Below, one piece after another: positions 17,774-27,044 of a stretch of DNA of 64,000 nt. A model generated the notes under the pieces. That model saw nothing but the letters and a program-made list of their open reading frames with translations. It was not told the origin of the DNA and made no database searches. A program made the translations under genes and the position numbers. Every line of letters starts with the position of its first letter. Position 1 is the stretch's first letter. Source of the DNA: Sphingomonas sp. NFR04 (GTDB lineage Bacteria; Pseudomonadota; Alphaproteobacteria; Sphingomonadales; Sphingomonadaceae); contig NZ_FORV01000002.1 of the NCBI RefSeq assembly GCF_900114095.1, forward strand, positions 1-64,000, written 5' to 3'.

Positions 17774-18361
17774 ATGTCACCAGGGTTCGAAGATTCGGGC
17801 GTCGGCGAGACGGGCCTTGCGCAACTGCTGGGGGAGATGCGGCCCGAATTGTCGCGCTTCATGCTGACCCGCCAGTGTGATCCTGCCGAAGTCGACGATC
17901 TGTTGCAGGACCTTTACGTGAAGCTGACGAGCATCGGCACCGGGCCGATCGCGTACCCACGGGCATATCTCTACCAAATGGCGAACAATCTCCTGCATGA
18001 CCATCGCAGGGGCCGTCGGCGCCAGCAGGCCCGAGATGACCATTGGGCGCGTGATCGGGCGGGATCCGATCTTGAGGTGGCTGCCACGCCCTCGCCGGAG
18101 GCAAGTGCCATCGCCCGCGACGAGCTTGCGCGTGTCAATCGCGCGCTGGCGTCGATGCCGGAAAGGACGGCGCTGATCTTGAAACTGTATCGGCTCGAGG
18201 GGATGTCGCAGAAGGCTATCGCCCAGAGCCTGGACCTCAGCTTGAGCGCGGTGGAGAAACACTTGCAGCGCGCATATCGGAAACTCCATCTGTTGCGTGA
18301 AGAGCTGGATGGCGTTTCGCAATTCTCGCACAAGGAAGCCGACGATGTCCGCTTCTCCTGA
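17774..18361 (+). CDS. ECF RNA polymerase sigma factor (FecI type)
   Basis: A 195-residue ECF sigma factor that would direct RNA polymerase to the adjacent uptake genes. Region 2 is at residues ~25-90 (AEVDDLLQDLYVKLTS, YPRAYLYQMANNLLHDHRR). Region 4 is at ~125-180 (RALASMPERTALILKLYRLEGMSQKAIAQ, with the helix-turn-helix SLSAVEKHLQRAYRKL). The start at 17774 gives the normal length. Its last 17 bases overlap the FecR gene, the usual order for FecI-FecR-FecA signalling. Confidence 0.92.
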   Translation: MSPGFEDSGVGETGLAQLLGEMRPELSRFMLTRQCDPAEVDDLLQDLYVKLTSIGTGPIAYPRAYLYQMANNLLHDHRRGRRRQQARDDHWARDRAGSDLEVAATPSPEASAIARDELARVNRALASMPERTALILKLYRLEGMSQKAIAQSLDLSLSAVEKHLQRAYRKLHLLREELDGVSQFSHKEADDVRFS

Positions 18362-19328
18362 TCCGACGACTATCGAGCAGGCGATCGCCTGGCACCTGCG
18401 GCTTAACGATGCCGACGAAGGGGCATGGATCGAGTTCGCCGAATGGCTAAGTGCCGATCCAGCGCGGAATGGCATCTACGAAGCTGTCGTGGATGGCGAC
18501 CTGCAGATGTTGCCGTTGCTCGGACGAGCAACCTTCCCGTCCGGCGAAGACCGCGACCGGGCGCCGCAATCCAGCAACGACGATGACCATGTCGATGCCG
18601 ACGGTACCGAACGCGCGCGCCTGCCCCGATGGCGCTGGGGCGCGCTGGCAGCGTCGGTAGCGGTGGCTGGCTTCTTCGGGACGCAGATGCTGCCCACCCA
18701 CGATGCGCGCTACTCGATCGAAACCTCTAGCGGCGAGACCAAGACCGTTCCGCTAGCGGACGGGAGCGAGATCCTGCTCAACGGCAGCACCAAGATTATT
18801 CTCGACAAGAATGACACCAGGTCGGTGGAACTCGCTCGGGGCGAAGCGCGCTTTTCCGTGAAGCATGACGATGCCCACTCGTTCACCGTCGTAGCGGGCG
18901 GCAAGCGCCTGGTCGACATCGGTACCGTGTTCAACGTCGTCCGCACCAACCAGCAGCTTCGCGTGGGGGTGGCAGAAGGTGCGGTGCGCTTCGAAGGCAC
19001 GTCCCGAAACATCGTCCTACGTGCGGGCGACAGCCTTGCAGCGGACGATCGCGAGACGATCGAAGTTACGCAGCGGCCGGTCGCATCGATCGGAAGCTGG
19101 GCAAACGGAAAGCTCGTCTATGAACAGGCGCCGCTGGAACAGGTCGCCGGCGACCTAGGTCGATCGGTCGGCATATCGCTCGAACTACCCCAGGCATTGC
19201 GCTCCAGGCGCTTCTCGGGCGTAATCCAAACCTATGGCGATCGCGAAGGGCTGCGCGCGAGGTTGGAGGAACTGATCGGCGAGAAGATTGTCGCGCACGG
19301 AACGCACTGGTCCGTCGAACTTCGGTGA
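18345..19328 (+). CDS. FecR-family anti-sigma regulator
   Basis: A 327-residue inner-membrane regulator that controls the upstream ECF sigma and receives the signal of the downstream receptor. The cytoplasmic N-terminus has AWHLRLNDADEGAWIEFAEW. One membrane span (LAASVAVAGFFGTQML) lies at ~105-120. The periplasmic FecR domain follows (ETKTVPLADGSEILLNGSTK, ~135; RLVDIGTVFNVV, ~195), with a C-terminal STN-like segment. The ATG at 18345 lies within the sigma gene. The stop overlaps the receptor start by one base. Confidence 0.9.
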   Translation: MSASPDPTTIEQAIAWHLRLNDADEGAWIEFAEWLSADPARNGIYEAVVDGDLQMLPLLGRATFPSGEDRDRAPQSSNDDDHVDADGTERARLPRWRWGALAASVAVAGFFGTQMLPTHDARYSIETSSGETKTVPLADGSEILLNGSTKIILDKNDTRSVELARGEARFSVKHDDAHSFTVVAGGKRLVDIGTVFNVVRTNQQLRVGVAEGAVRFEGTSRNIVLRAGDSLAADDRETIEVTQRPVASIGSWANGKLVYEQAPLEQVAGDLGRSVGISLELPQALRSRRFSGVIQTYGDREGLRARLEELIGEKIVAHGTHWSVELR

Positions 19329-21700
19329 TGAGGGCAGTCCTGTTGGTGAGCGTGCCGATCGCCTGCGCCACGACGATGTTGCAGGCGCGTGCCGCCGACG
19401 AGATTTCGCTGGATGTTCCCCCCGGTCCATTGAACCTCGCGCTGATATCGTTCGCCACCCAGGCAGGTGTTTCCATCGACACCAGCGATCCGAACCTGAA
19501 GTGGGTGCGGGTTCCTGGCGTTCGGGGACGCTACACTCTCCGCGAAGGGCTGCGCCGACTGCTGCAGGGCAGTGGATATGATTTTCGGATCTCGCGAGGG
19601 GGCGTGGTGAGAGTGGTTCGCGACCCCGTCCCTAGAGCCCGGCAGGCGGTGCCCGACCGCGTATCCGCGACAACTCCCTCGCGCCGGCCGGCAGTCGATC
19701 CGGCGCCCCTGGAGGACATCATCGTCACGGCGAGCAAGCAGCATGTCACCGTGGCCGACTATCCTGGTGCCTTCCAAGCGGTTTCGTTCGATCAGGCGCA
19801 GAGCCTGCACTTAGGCAGCAAGGGAAGCGACGTCTTGCTTCGGGAGCTCCCAAGCCTCACCTCGACCAATCTCGGCTCGGGTCGAAACAAGATCTTCGTG
19901 CGTGGAATCGCCGACAGCAGCTTCAACGGCCAATTGCAATCGACGACCAGCCAATATTTTGGAGAAAGCAGGCTCACCTACAGCGCACCCGACCCCGACC
20001 TGGCACTGTACGACGTCGAGAAGGTCGAAGTGCTCGAGGGACCGCAAGGGACCCTGTATGGCGCAGGCTCGCTGGGCGGCGTGATCCATATCGTGCCCCG
20101 CCGCCCGGCGCCCGGCAAGTTCGAGGCCAGTGGAACCGCCGCCCTTGCAGGCACCGGCGGCAGGGCAGGCAGCGACGGCGCCGTCGTTGCGAACGTTCCG
20201 ATCGGCGGGCGTGCCGCGATGCGGATCGTCGGATATCGCGTCGTACGGCCAGGCTATGTCGACGATCTCCGGCGCGGCCTGTCCGACGTCAATCGCACGA
20301 GCGTCACGGGGCTCCGCGCAACCTTCGGGATGGAGTTCAACCCGGGGCTGAGTGTGGATCTCGGAATCGTATCGCAAGACACGAGCAGCAGGGACGGCCA
20401 GTATACCGATGCACCGGGCTCCTCCGCGCTGACACGCAGATCCTTCTTCGCGCAGCCGTTCTACAATGACTATCGCCTCACTTTTGCGACGCTTCGCGCC
20501 AATCTGGGCTTCGCAAAGCTGTTGTCGAACACCTCCTATACCTATCACTCGATCAATACGGTATTCGACGCTACCTCGCCGGTCACGCAGGTACCGACCT
20601 TATTCGACGAGGACATGGAGGTCAGGCTACTGACCCACGAGACGCGGATCTCCGGCTCGATGACGTGGATCTCGAACTGGGTCTCCGGCTTCGCGATCGC
20701 GCATAACGTCAATCGCATCGATCGGTCGCTCGGCCCTGCAGATGCGCTCGCGCCGATCTCCAATGTGCGCTCGGAAACCTTGGACGCCGCCCTGTTCGGC
20801 GAGGCAACGGTGCCGATTTGGCGCGATGTCTCGTTCACCGGCGGGGGGAGGCTGTTGCTCTTCTTGCGATTCGACAACTTCGCGACCGACTCCGGCAAGG
20901 CTTCGGCCGAACCCAACCGTCCGCTCACGCGATTCTTGCCGACCGCAGCCCTGTCCTGGAAGCCCTGGAAAGGAACGATTGGCTACGTACGCTATCAGGA
21001 AGGGTTCAGGCCTGGGGCGCAGCAATTGACCGGAAGCGGCGACCAAGCCGAAGTGACAAGCTTCCAGCCGGACGAGGTCCGCGCGTCGGAGATCGGCTTT
21101 CGCTTCGGCACTGATGCCGGTTCGCGGCTCTCGGGTGGATTGTCCTACGCCTATTCGAGATGGAGCAGGGTGCAAGCCGATCTCGTGACGAGCAGCGGCT
21201 TCCCCTATGTCGCCAATCTCGGTTCGGCGCAGGTGCACTATGTGTCGGCCAATCTAGGCTGGCACGCCAATCCCGACCTGCGCTTCCAGTTGTCGGCGTT
21301 CAACACGACCAGTAGACTCGACCGGCCGGCCGCCGAGTTCCAATCTGAAGCAGAAGGCAACCTGCCCAATGTCGCGGAGAGCGGTGGGCGGCTTTCCACG
21401 CGCTTCGAGCGCCGGATCGCCGATGCCAAGATCACGCTGGACGGCTCCATCGGCTATATCGGCACCTCGTACCTGGGTGTACGCGCGCCGTTCGATCTTT
21501 CGCAGGGTGACTATCTCGACACGGCGGTCGGAGCACGCGCAGAATTCAAGCGCTGGGGCGTCTCACTGGACGTAGACAACCTGCTGGACAGTCGAGCGAA
21601 CCGCTTTTCGTATGGCAATCCCTTCACGGTAGCCGAAGGGCATCAGCGGACCCCCTTGCGGCCGAGAACGATAAGGATTGGAATCGACGCCCGCTTCTGA
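19328..21700 (+). CDS. TonB-dependent receptor with N-terminal STN signalling domain
   Basis: A 790-residue outer-membrane transducer. A signal peptide (cut near ARAADE) leads to the STN domain (DVPPGPLNLALISFATQAG), which contacts the FecR partner. A TonB box-like EDIIVTASKQ (~residue 137), the plug (KIFVRGIADSSFNG, VEVLEGPQGTLYGAGSLGGV) and a 22-strand-type barrel ending in IGIDARF follow. FecA-like receptors with STN domains import ferric chelates, but the substrate here is unproved. ATG 19328 is preferred to the GTG three bases upstream. Confidence 0.92.
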   Translation: MRAVLLVSVPIACATTMLQARAADEISLDVPPGPLNLALISFATQAGVSIDTSDPNLKWVRVPGVRGRYTLREGLRRLLQGSGYDFRISRGGVVRVVRDPVPRARQAVPDRVSATTPSRRPAVDPAPLEDIIVTASKQHVTVADYPGAFQAVSFDQAQSLHLGSKGSDVLLRELPSLTSTNLGSGRNKIFVRGIADSSFNGQLQSTTSQYFGESRLTYSAPDPDLALYDVEKVEVLEGPQGTLYGAGSLGGVIHIVPRRPAPGKFEASGTAALAGTGGRAGSDGAVVANVPIGGRAAMRIVGYRVVRPGYVDDLRRGLSDVNRTSVTGLRATFGMEFNPGLSVDLGIVSQDTSSRDGQYTDAPGSSALTRRSFFAQPFYNDYRLTFATLRANLGFAKLLSNTSYTYHSINTVFDATSPVTQVPTLFDEDMEVRLLTHETRISGSMTWISNWVSGFAIAHNVNRIDRSLGPADALAPISNVRSETLDAALFGEATVPIWRDVSFTGGGRLLLFLRFDNFATDSGKASAEPNRPLTRFLPTAALSWKPWKGTIGYVRYQEGFRPGAQQLTGSGDQAEVTSFQPDEVRASEIGFRFGTDAGSRLSGGLSYAYSRWSRVQADLVTSSGFPYVANLGSAQVHYVSANLGWHANPDLRFQLSAFNTTSRLDRPAAEFQSEAEGNLPNVAESGGRLSTRFERRIADAKITLDGSIGYIGTSYLGVRAPFDLSQGDYLDTAVGARAEFKRWGVSLDVDNLLDSRANRFSYGNPFTVAEGHQRTPLRPRTIRIGIDARF

Positions 21701-22093
21701 GGCGCTCGGGCCCTGCGCCGCATCACGATGTTTACCCACGGCAGTATGGCCTTTCTGGATTAGCCCGCTGAGCTTGGGTGCACCGGTCGCCCTGCTCTGC
21801 TCAAGGGCGAGCAGCCGCGCTGGCGCGGCCGGCACGGCGCTCCGGATTAACCGCTTGCTCCAATCCTCGACAGGCTGCGCGGAGCAACGGCCGCCACTGT
21901 CGAGGACCCGCACCTGAGTCGTCGTAGCCCCGGCGCGCAACCTGCCGGTCTCCCGCAGGCCTGGGCTCTGAGCACCAGACTACGCCCAGCACATCTCCGA
22001 AAAGATTCTTGATGAGGCCCGCGCGCGCCCTCGGCGTCTCAGCGAGCGGAGGAGAATGCCGTGGTATCGTCCACCACTTTAACAACCATCGAA
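21701..22093. other. gene-less stretch after the TonB receptor
   Basis: About 390 bases without a supported gene. Short frames on both strands lack ribosome sites and family motifs. The base composition is unremarkable. Confidence 0.4.
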
Positions 22094-22663
22094 ATGACGG
22101 TGATCGCCCTGTCGCGCGGCGACCGAGCTTCCAGCCTGACGCGACAGAACGCTCTCTGTCGCTTGATGCTCGGACAACGGCCCAACTTGCGACTGGCAAA
22201 CCCGCGGCTCGAGGCTCTGCGACGATATGCGGTCCTCCTCCGCCTGCACGGGTCGGCGCTATGCATAGCGGAGCGCGAGCGTCTCTGCGATGCGGGATTT
22301 GACGACTGGCAGATCGGCGAAATCGGCAGGCTCGTGATGCTGTCCCTCCCCGAGGAAACTAGCTCGTCGACCAGCGCCTTCAGGCGAATGCGTACGTGCG
22401 AGCCGATCTTTCTGCAGCTGCCCAGGCGTGGGGTCGGCTTACGCTTCCTCCTGCGCCTGCCGCATATTCCAACTCCGCTTGCGCAGCAACGTTCGAGCGC
22501 TATCTGTTCGCGTCCGCTTTTGGGAAGGTCGCTTAGTATTTGGAATTGCTGGAATTGGGCGCGGAGGGGCTGCGGATCGTGCCAGATCGTATCTGGCGAT
22601 GTCACAACAAGTGTGAGGCAAAATGTGGGGCCGCGTTGCGAGGATTCGCACATTAACTGCTGA
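22094..22663 (+). CDS. hypothetical protein
   Basis: Not recognised. The first ~90 residues (MTVIALSRGDRASSLTRQNA...) look like a real helical, arginine-rich domain with a helix-turn-helix-like FDDWQIGEIGRLV segment. The second half becomes Arg/Cys/Trp-rich and resembles non-coding read-through, so the gene may be frameshifted near residue 95. It sits just left of the tRNA-Arg fragment that marks the integrase island. Confidence 0.35.
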   Translation: MTVIALSRGDRASSLTRQNALCRLMLGQRPNLRLANPRLEALRRYAVLLRLHGSALCIAERERLCDAGFDDWQIGEIGRLVMLSLPEETSSSTSAFRRMRTCEPIFLQLPRRGVGLRFLLRLPHIPTPLAQQRSSAICSRPLLGRSLSIWNCWNWARRGCGSCQIVSGDVTTSVRQNVGPRCEDSHINC

Positions 22664-22870
22664 TTCAATGCTTTAAGATCAGCCTCAGGCTTCCTCCCGC
22701 TAACCCGCACCCGATCGGTGCAGGAGGCTGTGCGATTAGCGAGGCGTGCACAGAAGCGTCGCCCGAATCTTCTCGCCGAGAGTTCATTTGAGCGCATTTC
22801 GTCCGACGATGTTTTCCGTACATTTTCCGTACGCCCGTCGGGATGCTTCGTTAAGTCAGTGAAAAGAAAG

Positions 22871-22910
22871 TGCACCCGGCAGGATTCGAACCTGTGTCCT
22901 CTGTCCTCGG
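22871..22910 (-). other. tRNA-Arg 3'-half fragment (attachment-site remnant)
   Basis: Read on the minus strand this is the 3' half of a tRNA: an anticodon-stem remnant, variable loop, T arm with GGTTCGAAT, and the acceptor strand CGGGTGC plus discriminator A. It closely resembles an alphaproteobacterial tRNA-Arg(CCG). The 5' half is absent. A lone tRNA 3' end is the usual footprint of integrase-mediated insertion. It marks the left edge of the 22.9-26.7 kb island. Confidence 0.7.
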
Positions 22911-23153
22911 AGCGGCGTGTCAACGTTCGACTGGACGTGGGACATTCCTGCCGTTCCCGACTATCATGCCGAACGGCATGTTTTGTCATGGGCCGACATT
23001 CAGCATTGTCGCGCCACCAGTACAATTCACCTGATGGCAGGGGAGGCGCGCGACCCGACTGCACGCTGCGGCACCGATGTGGTTTTGCAGGCCCTGCACA
23101 TGGCGGTCTGGCCGCGTAAGCCAAAGAACCGCGCGCTGAACCTAGTTGCGCGT

Positions 23154-24209
23154 CTAGGAAGCAGGTGTTGGCAGGATGCCGACAATAATAAGACGCTTTA
23201 CCTTCTTTGCGCGATCTCGAACGAAGTAGGTCTTGAAGTAAACCAAATCCTTTTTCATGTTGTCGATGAGGGTTTGCCGGATGATAGGCAGAACGTCCGA
23301 TGGAATGCTAAAACTTATCATCTTCGCGCCATTCTCGATGCGCAGCTTACCCCATCCATTCTCTTTATTGAATTGAGTGATATCGCCAAGGATCGGAGTG
23401 ATAACACGATCCACCGCCGCCGTTTCGATATCCCGAGCCATTTTTCTGTCGAGGAAGAGAACGGACTCAACAGGCCCTCTTTTCTGCGTTGTGATTTCGA
23501 GCGTGTTCGCGCTCTTTCGCAGTGCGGTTCCCATTTCAACGATCAGGGGCGCAGCCATCGCCAACAGCTTTTGACTCTGGTCCTCCGTAATGTTCGCAAT
23601 GGGTTTGGCAGCGGCGGCTAATCGTCGCTCGCGATAAACCTCAGCGACACGACGCTTGATAATCTTCGATGTTTCAGGTGAAAGGGAAGCCGTCAGTTTG
23701 TCGCCTGCTAACACGGCCTCCGCCATGTCATCGATCTCAGCTACCTCTAAATCATTGTCCTCGACTTCATCCTCGTCCTCGTCCTCGTCCTCGTCATAGT
23801 CCAAAGCGGGTAATACGACTTTCGCCATCGTAGCCTCGTCAAGCTTCTCGATGACTCGTTCGGCTACATAGGCAACCAAGTCAGACAGTGCTATATTCAG
23901 AAATGCATCTGCGGCGGGCTTAGTCTCTTCGACGTTGTAGTTGAAGGATCCGCTCTTTTGGGCTACCAACTCGACGTCATGGTTGCTTTTATCGCTGATG
24001 TTGGTGACGAACTTTCCGGTAGCTCGAAATTGTGCGAGCTTTACTAAAAGCCGCGCTGCAGCATACTGAAAGCGCGCCGCTTCATAAAAATTCATGCGGT
24101 GATCGTCCGCTCGCGCGCCTTCGAAATGGAAGGTTATTCGTTCGGCCACTTTGCGCCCCCGCTCTGAAAGGCCGCTGGCCTTCTTGCCTTGTGGCGGCAA
24201 ACCTCGCAT
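23154..24209 (-). CDS. hypothetical protein with acidic linker (island cargo)
   Basis: 351 residues, not recognised. It has an N-terminal helical domain (RADDHRMNFYEAARFQYAAARLL), a run of alternating Asp/Glu at ~residues 138-152 that looks like a flexible linker, and a C-terminal mixed domain (ESVLFLDRKMARDIE..., FSIPSDVLPIIRQTL). No membrane span. Base composition is clearly lower in GC than the efflux operon, which suggests transfer. A GTG near 24145 is an alternative start. It is divergent from the membrane protein at 24250, and the two may form one system. Confidence 0.75.
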   Translation of the reverse strand: MRGLPPQGKKASGLSERGRKVAERITFHFEGARADDHRMNFYEAARFQYAAARLLVKLAQFRATGKFVTNISDKSNHDVELVAQKSGSFNYNVEETKPAADAFLNIALSDLVAYVAERVIEKLDEATMAKVVLPALDYDEDEDEDEDEVEDNDLEVAEIDDMAEAVLAGDKLTASLSPETSKIIKRRVAEVYRERRLAAAAKPIANITEDQSQKLLAMAAPLIVEMGTALRKSANTLEITTQKRGPVESVLFLDRKMARDIETAAVDRVITPILGDITQFNKENGWGKLRIENGAKMISFSIPSDVLPIIRQTLIDNMKKDLVYFKTYFVRDRAKKVKRLIIVGILPTPAS

Positions 24210-24249
24210 TCTCTATGCGGCTTACGCAAGAGAGAACAGAACGGGATCA

Positions 24250-25032
24250 ATGAACGATATTAGTATCGGGGCGGTAGGAGCCGCGATTATCGCGGGCTTT
24301 GTGTCGATACTTGGCCTTATAATCGGCAAAGAGCAGAAGATTTCTGAGTTCAGGCAGGCGTGGATCGATGATCTGCGAAAGGGCATGATCGCTTATCTCG
24401 TTCAGATTAACGCCATTGCTGATGCCATTCGTGCGCGAGCCCAACCCGATGCTCCAAACACGACAGCGATAATAGATAGCTACAAGGCTCTTAACGAGGC
24501 GAGCCACGGGATTATACTGCGGATCAATCCGACCGAGGAGCCCGCGAAGGCGCTTCTTAAAAGCATGGAAGCCTTCGAGAGTTTGGCAGCGATTAACGCG
24601 AACCTGACACCAACCAACATTAAGGCCGCAGAAGAGAAATACGTTGAGGCATCCAAGGAGCTATTGAAGGATGAGTGGAATAGGGTAAAACGTGGAGAGC
24701 GCACCTACGTAGTATCCAAATACACGGTTGTAATATGTATCGTTCTAATGCTAATACTTATGGCCTATCTGTGGCGCACGTACACTCCGAAACCGCCTGA
24801 AAACCTGTCGAAGGGCGGGGCAGCAACACAGGTGATCAATAATGAGGTGAGTTGTTCTATCGCCGGTGCAGTGCCGCCACCTGCGCGACTTACCGGCTCG
24901 GATGTCGGCACGGACCGTAGGCGATCTACAAATCAGAACGCGGTACAACGAAACGGCTCCAATTCCTGTCTAGCACCTGCCGTTCCCAACCGCCAGCAAT
25001 CCGGGTCCGTTGTTGCTCCGGATGGCCCCTAA
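24250..25032 (+). CDS. membrane protein with two spans flanking a helical domain (island cargo)
   Basis: 260 residues, unnamed. An N-terminal span (GAAIIAGFVSILGLIIG) is followed at once by KEQKISEFRQAWIDDLR, a sequence type often seen in small bacterial membrane proteins of unknown function. A cytoplasmic helical region follows, then a second span (YTVVICIVLMLILMAYLW, ~residue 160) and a polar, disordered tail. It is divergent from the gene at 23154-24209, with about 40 bases between the starts. Pairing in an integrase island makes a defence or addiction role plausible but unproved. Confidence 0.75.
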   Translation: MNDISIGAVGAAIIAGFVSILGLIIGKEQKISEFRQAWIDDLRKGMIAYLVQINAIADAIRARAQPDAPNTTAIIDSYKALNEASHGIILRINPTEEPAKALLKSMEAFESLAAINANLTPTNIKAAEEKYVEASKELLKDEWNRVKRGERTYVVSKYTVVICIVLMLILMAYLWRTYTPKPPENLSKGGAATQVINNEVSCSIAGAVPPPARLTGSDVGTDRRRSTNQNAVQRNGSNSCLAPAVPNRQQSGSVVAPDGP

Positions 25033-25306
25033 GAGCCTCGCCGTGGCGAGACCGCACAGTTTATCGGCACACGATTGCTCCCCCCAGCCACGCGCTTTGA
25101 ACCGCACCGGTTTCGCGGGTCGGTCCAACTCGCGAGAAAGCCAGGCCAGATGCCTGAGATTAGCCCGCGGACATTCCGTTTTCGCGAGGCCCATCGGCAG
25201 CTTCCGGCATTATCTGCCGTTCAGAGCATAATCCGCAAACGACGTATTCTGGTCGACCGCGACCTCCGCGTGCTGCTGATCGGCAGTGGCAGCGTTTCTC
25301 ATCCAA

Positions 25307-26542
25307 CTAACTTCGATTTTCAGCCGCCTGTCCGAAGTTCCCGTTCAACACCTTCGCACCGTCGCGCAGGAAATCGAGATGATCGGACCAATGCTGCATC
25401 ATCCGCACGCGTTCGTCCCAATACTCGCCTCGGGTGTAGGCGCGGCGCACGGCATTGTTGTCGCAGTGCGCGAGCTGTCGTTCGACGGCGTCGGGGTGCC
25501 ATAGACCCATTTCGTTGAGCAGCGTGGCTGCCATTGCGCGGAAGCCATGGCCGGTCATTTCGTCCTGCGCATATCCCATCCGGCGGAGTGCTGCATTAAT
25601 CGTGTTCTCCGACATCGGCTTTCGGACGGATCGGAGGGATGGGAAGAGATAGCTGCTATAGTCTGCGTCGTGCTCGATCGAGGCAAGGATCGCGAGCGCC
25701 GGGCGGGAGAGGGGGATCGCATGAGCTCGCCGCATCTTCGTCTTGTGCGGCGGAATGGTCCAGATCGCCCGTTCCAGATCGAAGTCCTGCCATTCTGCGA
25801 AACGTAGCTCGCCAGGGCGGACGAAGACGTGTGGCAGGAGCCGCAGCGCCGCGAGGGTGTTCGGCTGCCCCTGGAAGCCCTCTATGGCCCTTAGGAGCTC
25901 TCCTGCGGCCTTTGGCGTGGTAACAGCTGCGCGATGTGCTGGCTTGGGCGCGATCAGTGCGCCGCGGAGGTCGGCGGCAACGTCACGCTCGGCGCGGGCG
26001 GTGGCAATCGCGTAGCGAAATACCTGCGAACAGGTGCTGCGGAGCCGCTTTGCCGTCTCGTAACGCGCGTTGCCTTCCATCTTCCGCAGCATCAGAAGCA
26101 GTTCCTGCGCGGATATCACGGCGATCGGGCGCTTGCCGATCGACGCGTTGATGAAACCGAGAAGCCAGCGGAGCTTCTTCATCGTGACCGGTGAGCGGCC
26201 TTCCTTTTCGACCTTGGACAGCCATTCGTCCGCAACCGCTTCGAAGCTGTTGGAGGCAGCGACGGTCGCCGCTACCCGATTGAGCTTGATCCGCTCGGCG
26301 GGATCTTCGCCGCGGGCCAGCACTTTCCGCGCGGCATCACATTCTGCGCGTGCCTCTGCCAAGCCGGTGTCGGGCCAAACCCCGAAAGCGAGGGTCTTTT
26401 GCTTCCCATAATGCCGAAAGTTCATCCGCCAATAGCGTCCGCCGGATGGCGTCACGAGCAGGTAGAGCCCGTCTCTATCGCTTAGCTTGTAAGCCTTGCC
26501 GCGAATCTCTGCGGCTTTGATGGCAACCACCGACAGCGCCAT
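25307..26542 (-). CDS. P4-type tyrosine integrase
   Basis: A 411-residue site-specific recombinase for integration and excision at tRNA genes. The N-terminal DUF4102-like arm-binding domain includes YKLSDRDGLYLLVTPSGGRYW. The catalytic domain carries the box I arginine in RPGELRFAEW (~residue 265), HGFRAMAATLLNE (H-x-x-R, ~345), and the nucleophile tyrosine in RRAYTRGEYWDERVRMM (~385). The start at 26542 is preferred over 26572 because family members begin MALSVV. It lies 165 bases from a tRNA 3' fragment on the same strand, the classic genomic-island layout. Confidence 0.95.
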   Translation of the reverse strand: MALSVVAIKAAEIRGKAYKLSDRDGLYLLVTPSGGRYWRMNFRHYGKQKTLAFGVWPDTGLAEARAECDAARKVLARGEDPAERIKLNRVAATVAASNSFEAVADEWLSKVEKEGRSPVTMKKLRWLLGFINASIGKRPIAVISAQELLLMLRKMEGNARYETAKRLRSTCSQVFRYAIATARAERDVAADLRGALIAPKPAHRAAVTTPKAAGELLRAIEGFQGQPNTLAALRLLPHVFVRPGELRFAEWQDFDLERAIWTIPPHKTKMRRAHAIPLSRPALAILASIEHDADYSSYLFPSLRSVRKPMSENTINAALRRMGYAQDEMTGHGFRAMAATLLNEMGLWHPDAVERQLAHCDNNAVRRAYTRGEYWDERVRMMQHWSDHLDFLRDGAKVLNGNFGQAAENRS

Positions 26543-26706
26543 GATGGTATCTCCCGTCGAAGCGACCGGCACATGCCATCAGAAATACCATCAGCTTGTT
26601 GGTATGTAGTGGCATTTTGCCAGCTTGAATGAGAGACTTATACCACCAAAAAACCGCAGAAAACAGCCAGTTATGGCATGTTCTGGAATGCCTTGAGAAG
26701 GCAATT

Positions 26707-26748
26707 TGGTGACCCCTACGGGAATCGAACCCGTGTTTCAGCCGTGCA
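26707..26748 (-). other. tRNA 3'-half fragment at the integrase boundary (att-like)
   Basis: On the minus strand this reads as the 3' part of a tRNA: T arm ACGGG-TTCGATT-CCCGT, acceptor AGGGGTC, discriminator A and encoded CCA. No matching GACCCCT acceptor strand is found on the 5' side, so the 5' half has been displaced near the anticodon loop. The amino-acid identity is not clear. It differs from the tRNA-Arg fragment at 22871, so two different attachment sites flank the integrase island. Confidence 0.7.
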
Positions 26749-26923
26749 TTGCCCAACACACATATTTTCGCGGGGTAGGGATCGCGGGTTTACCTAACTG
26801 AGTGCAATGCTGTGCAATGCTATGCACGCTAGAATCACCTAACCGCGAAGCACCGGGTCGAGCTTGGGGACACCGCTGCCCGGTGGGATCTAGCACCTTT
26901 CGAGCTGCAGGCGAAAATAAATA

Positions 26924-26952
26924 TTGCGCCCGAAAAGCGTATGTGCAACGAC
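26924..26952 (+). promoter_or_regulatory. candidate promoter for the rightward phage-like operon
   Basis: TTGCGC (26924-26929), 17-base spacer, AACGAC (26947-26952), followed by ACACACA. The same TTGCGC spacing plus an ACACAC initially transcribed run occurs at 30326 and on the minus strand at 53577-53600, so this is a recurring design. Confidence 0.5.
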
Positions 26953-27044
26953 ACACACAAGAAGCGCGATCGAGGTAGGAGTCGAAAGCGCGGTCACCGC
27001 GGAGGAGCCGGTAGGACGGCAAGCCCGCAAAGCGAAGGAACCCC

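Larger units (their letters stand above)
26543..27044. other. integrase/attachment region and boundary to the phage-like half
   Basis: Contains the tRNA fragment at 26707-26748, several short TACCA/TGGTA repeats between 26543 and 26645 that could be integrase arm sites, and a TGCAATGC direct repeat pair at about 26800-26825. The leftmost promoter of the phage-like half follows. No gene is supported. Confidence 0.45.

Noticed and set aside
18297..18344. Earlier in-frame start for FecR inside the sigma gene
   Set aside because: Adds residues not typical of FecR; the ATG at 18345 gives the normal N-terminus.
22039..23124. 361-residue open frame on the minus strand
   Set aside because: Arg/Ser/Cys-rich with no ribosome site or motif; it cros­ses the tRNA-Arg fragment and opposes a more protein-like frame.
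22917..23621. 234-residue + strand frame starting beside the tRNA-Arg fragment
   Set aside because: Its second half is antisense to the convincing gene at 23154-24209. The first 80 residues could be a relic but have no ribosome site.
26707..26748. Intact tRNA gene at the integrase boundary
   Set aside because: No 5' acceptor strand, D arm or anticodon stem partner can be found on the 5' side; only the 3' half is present.
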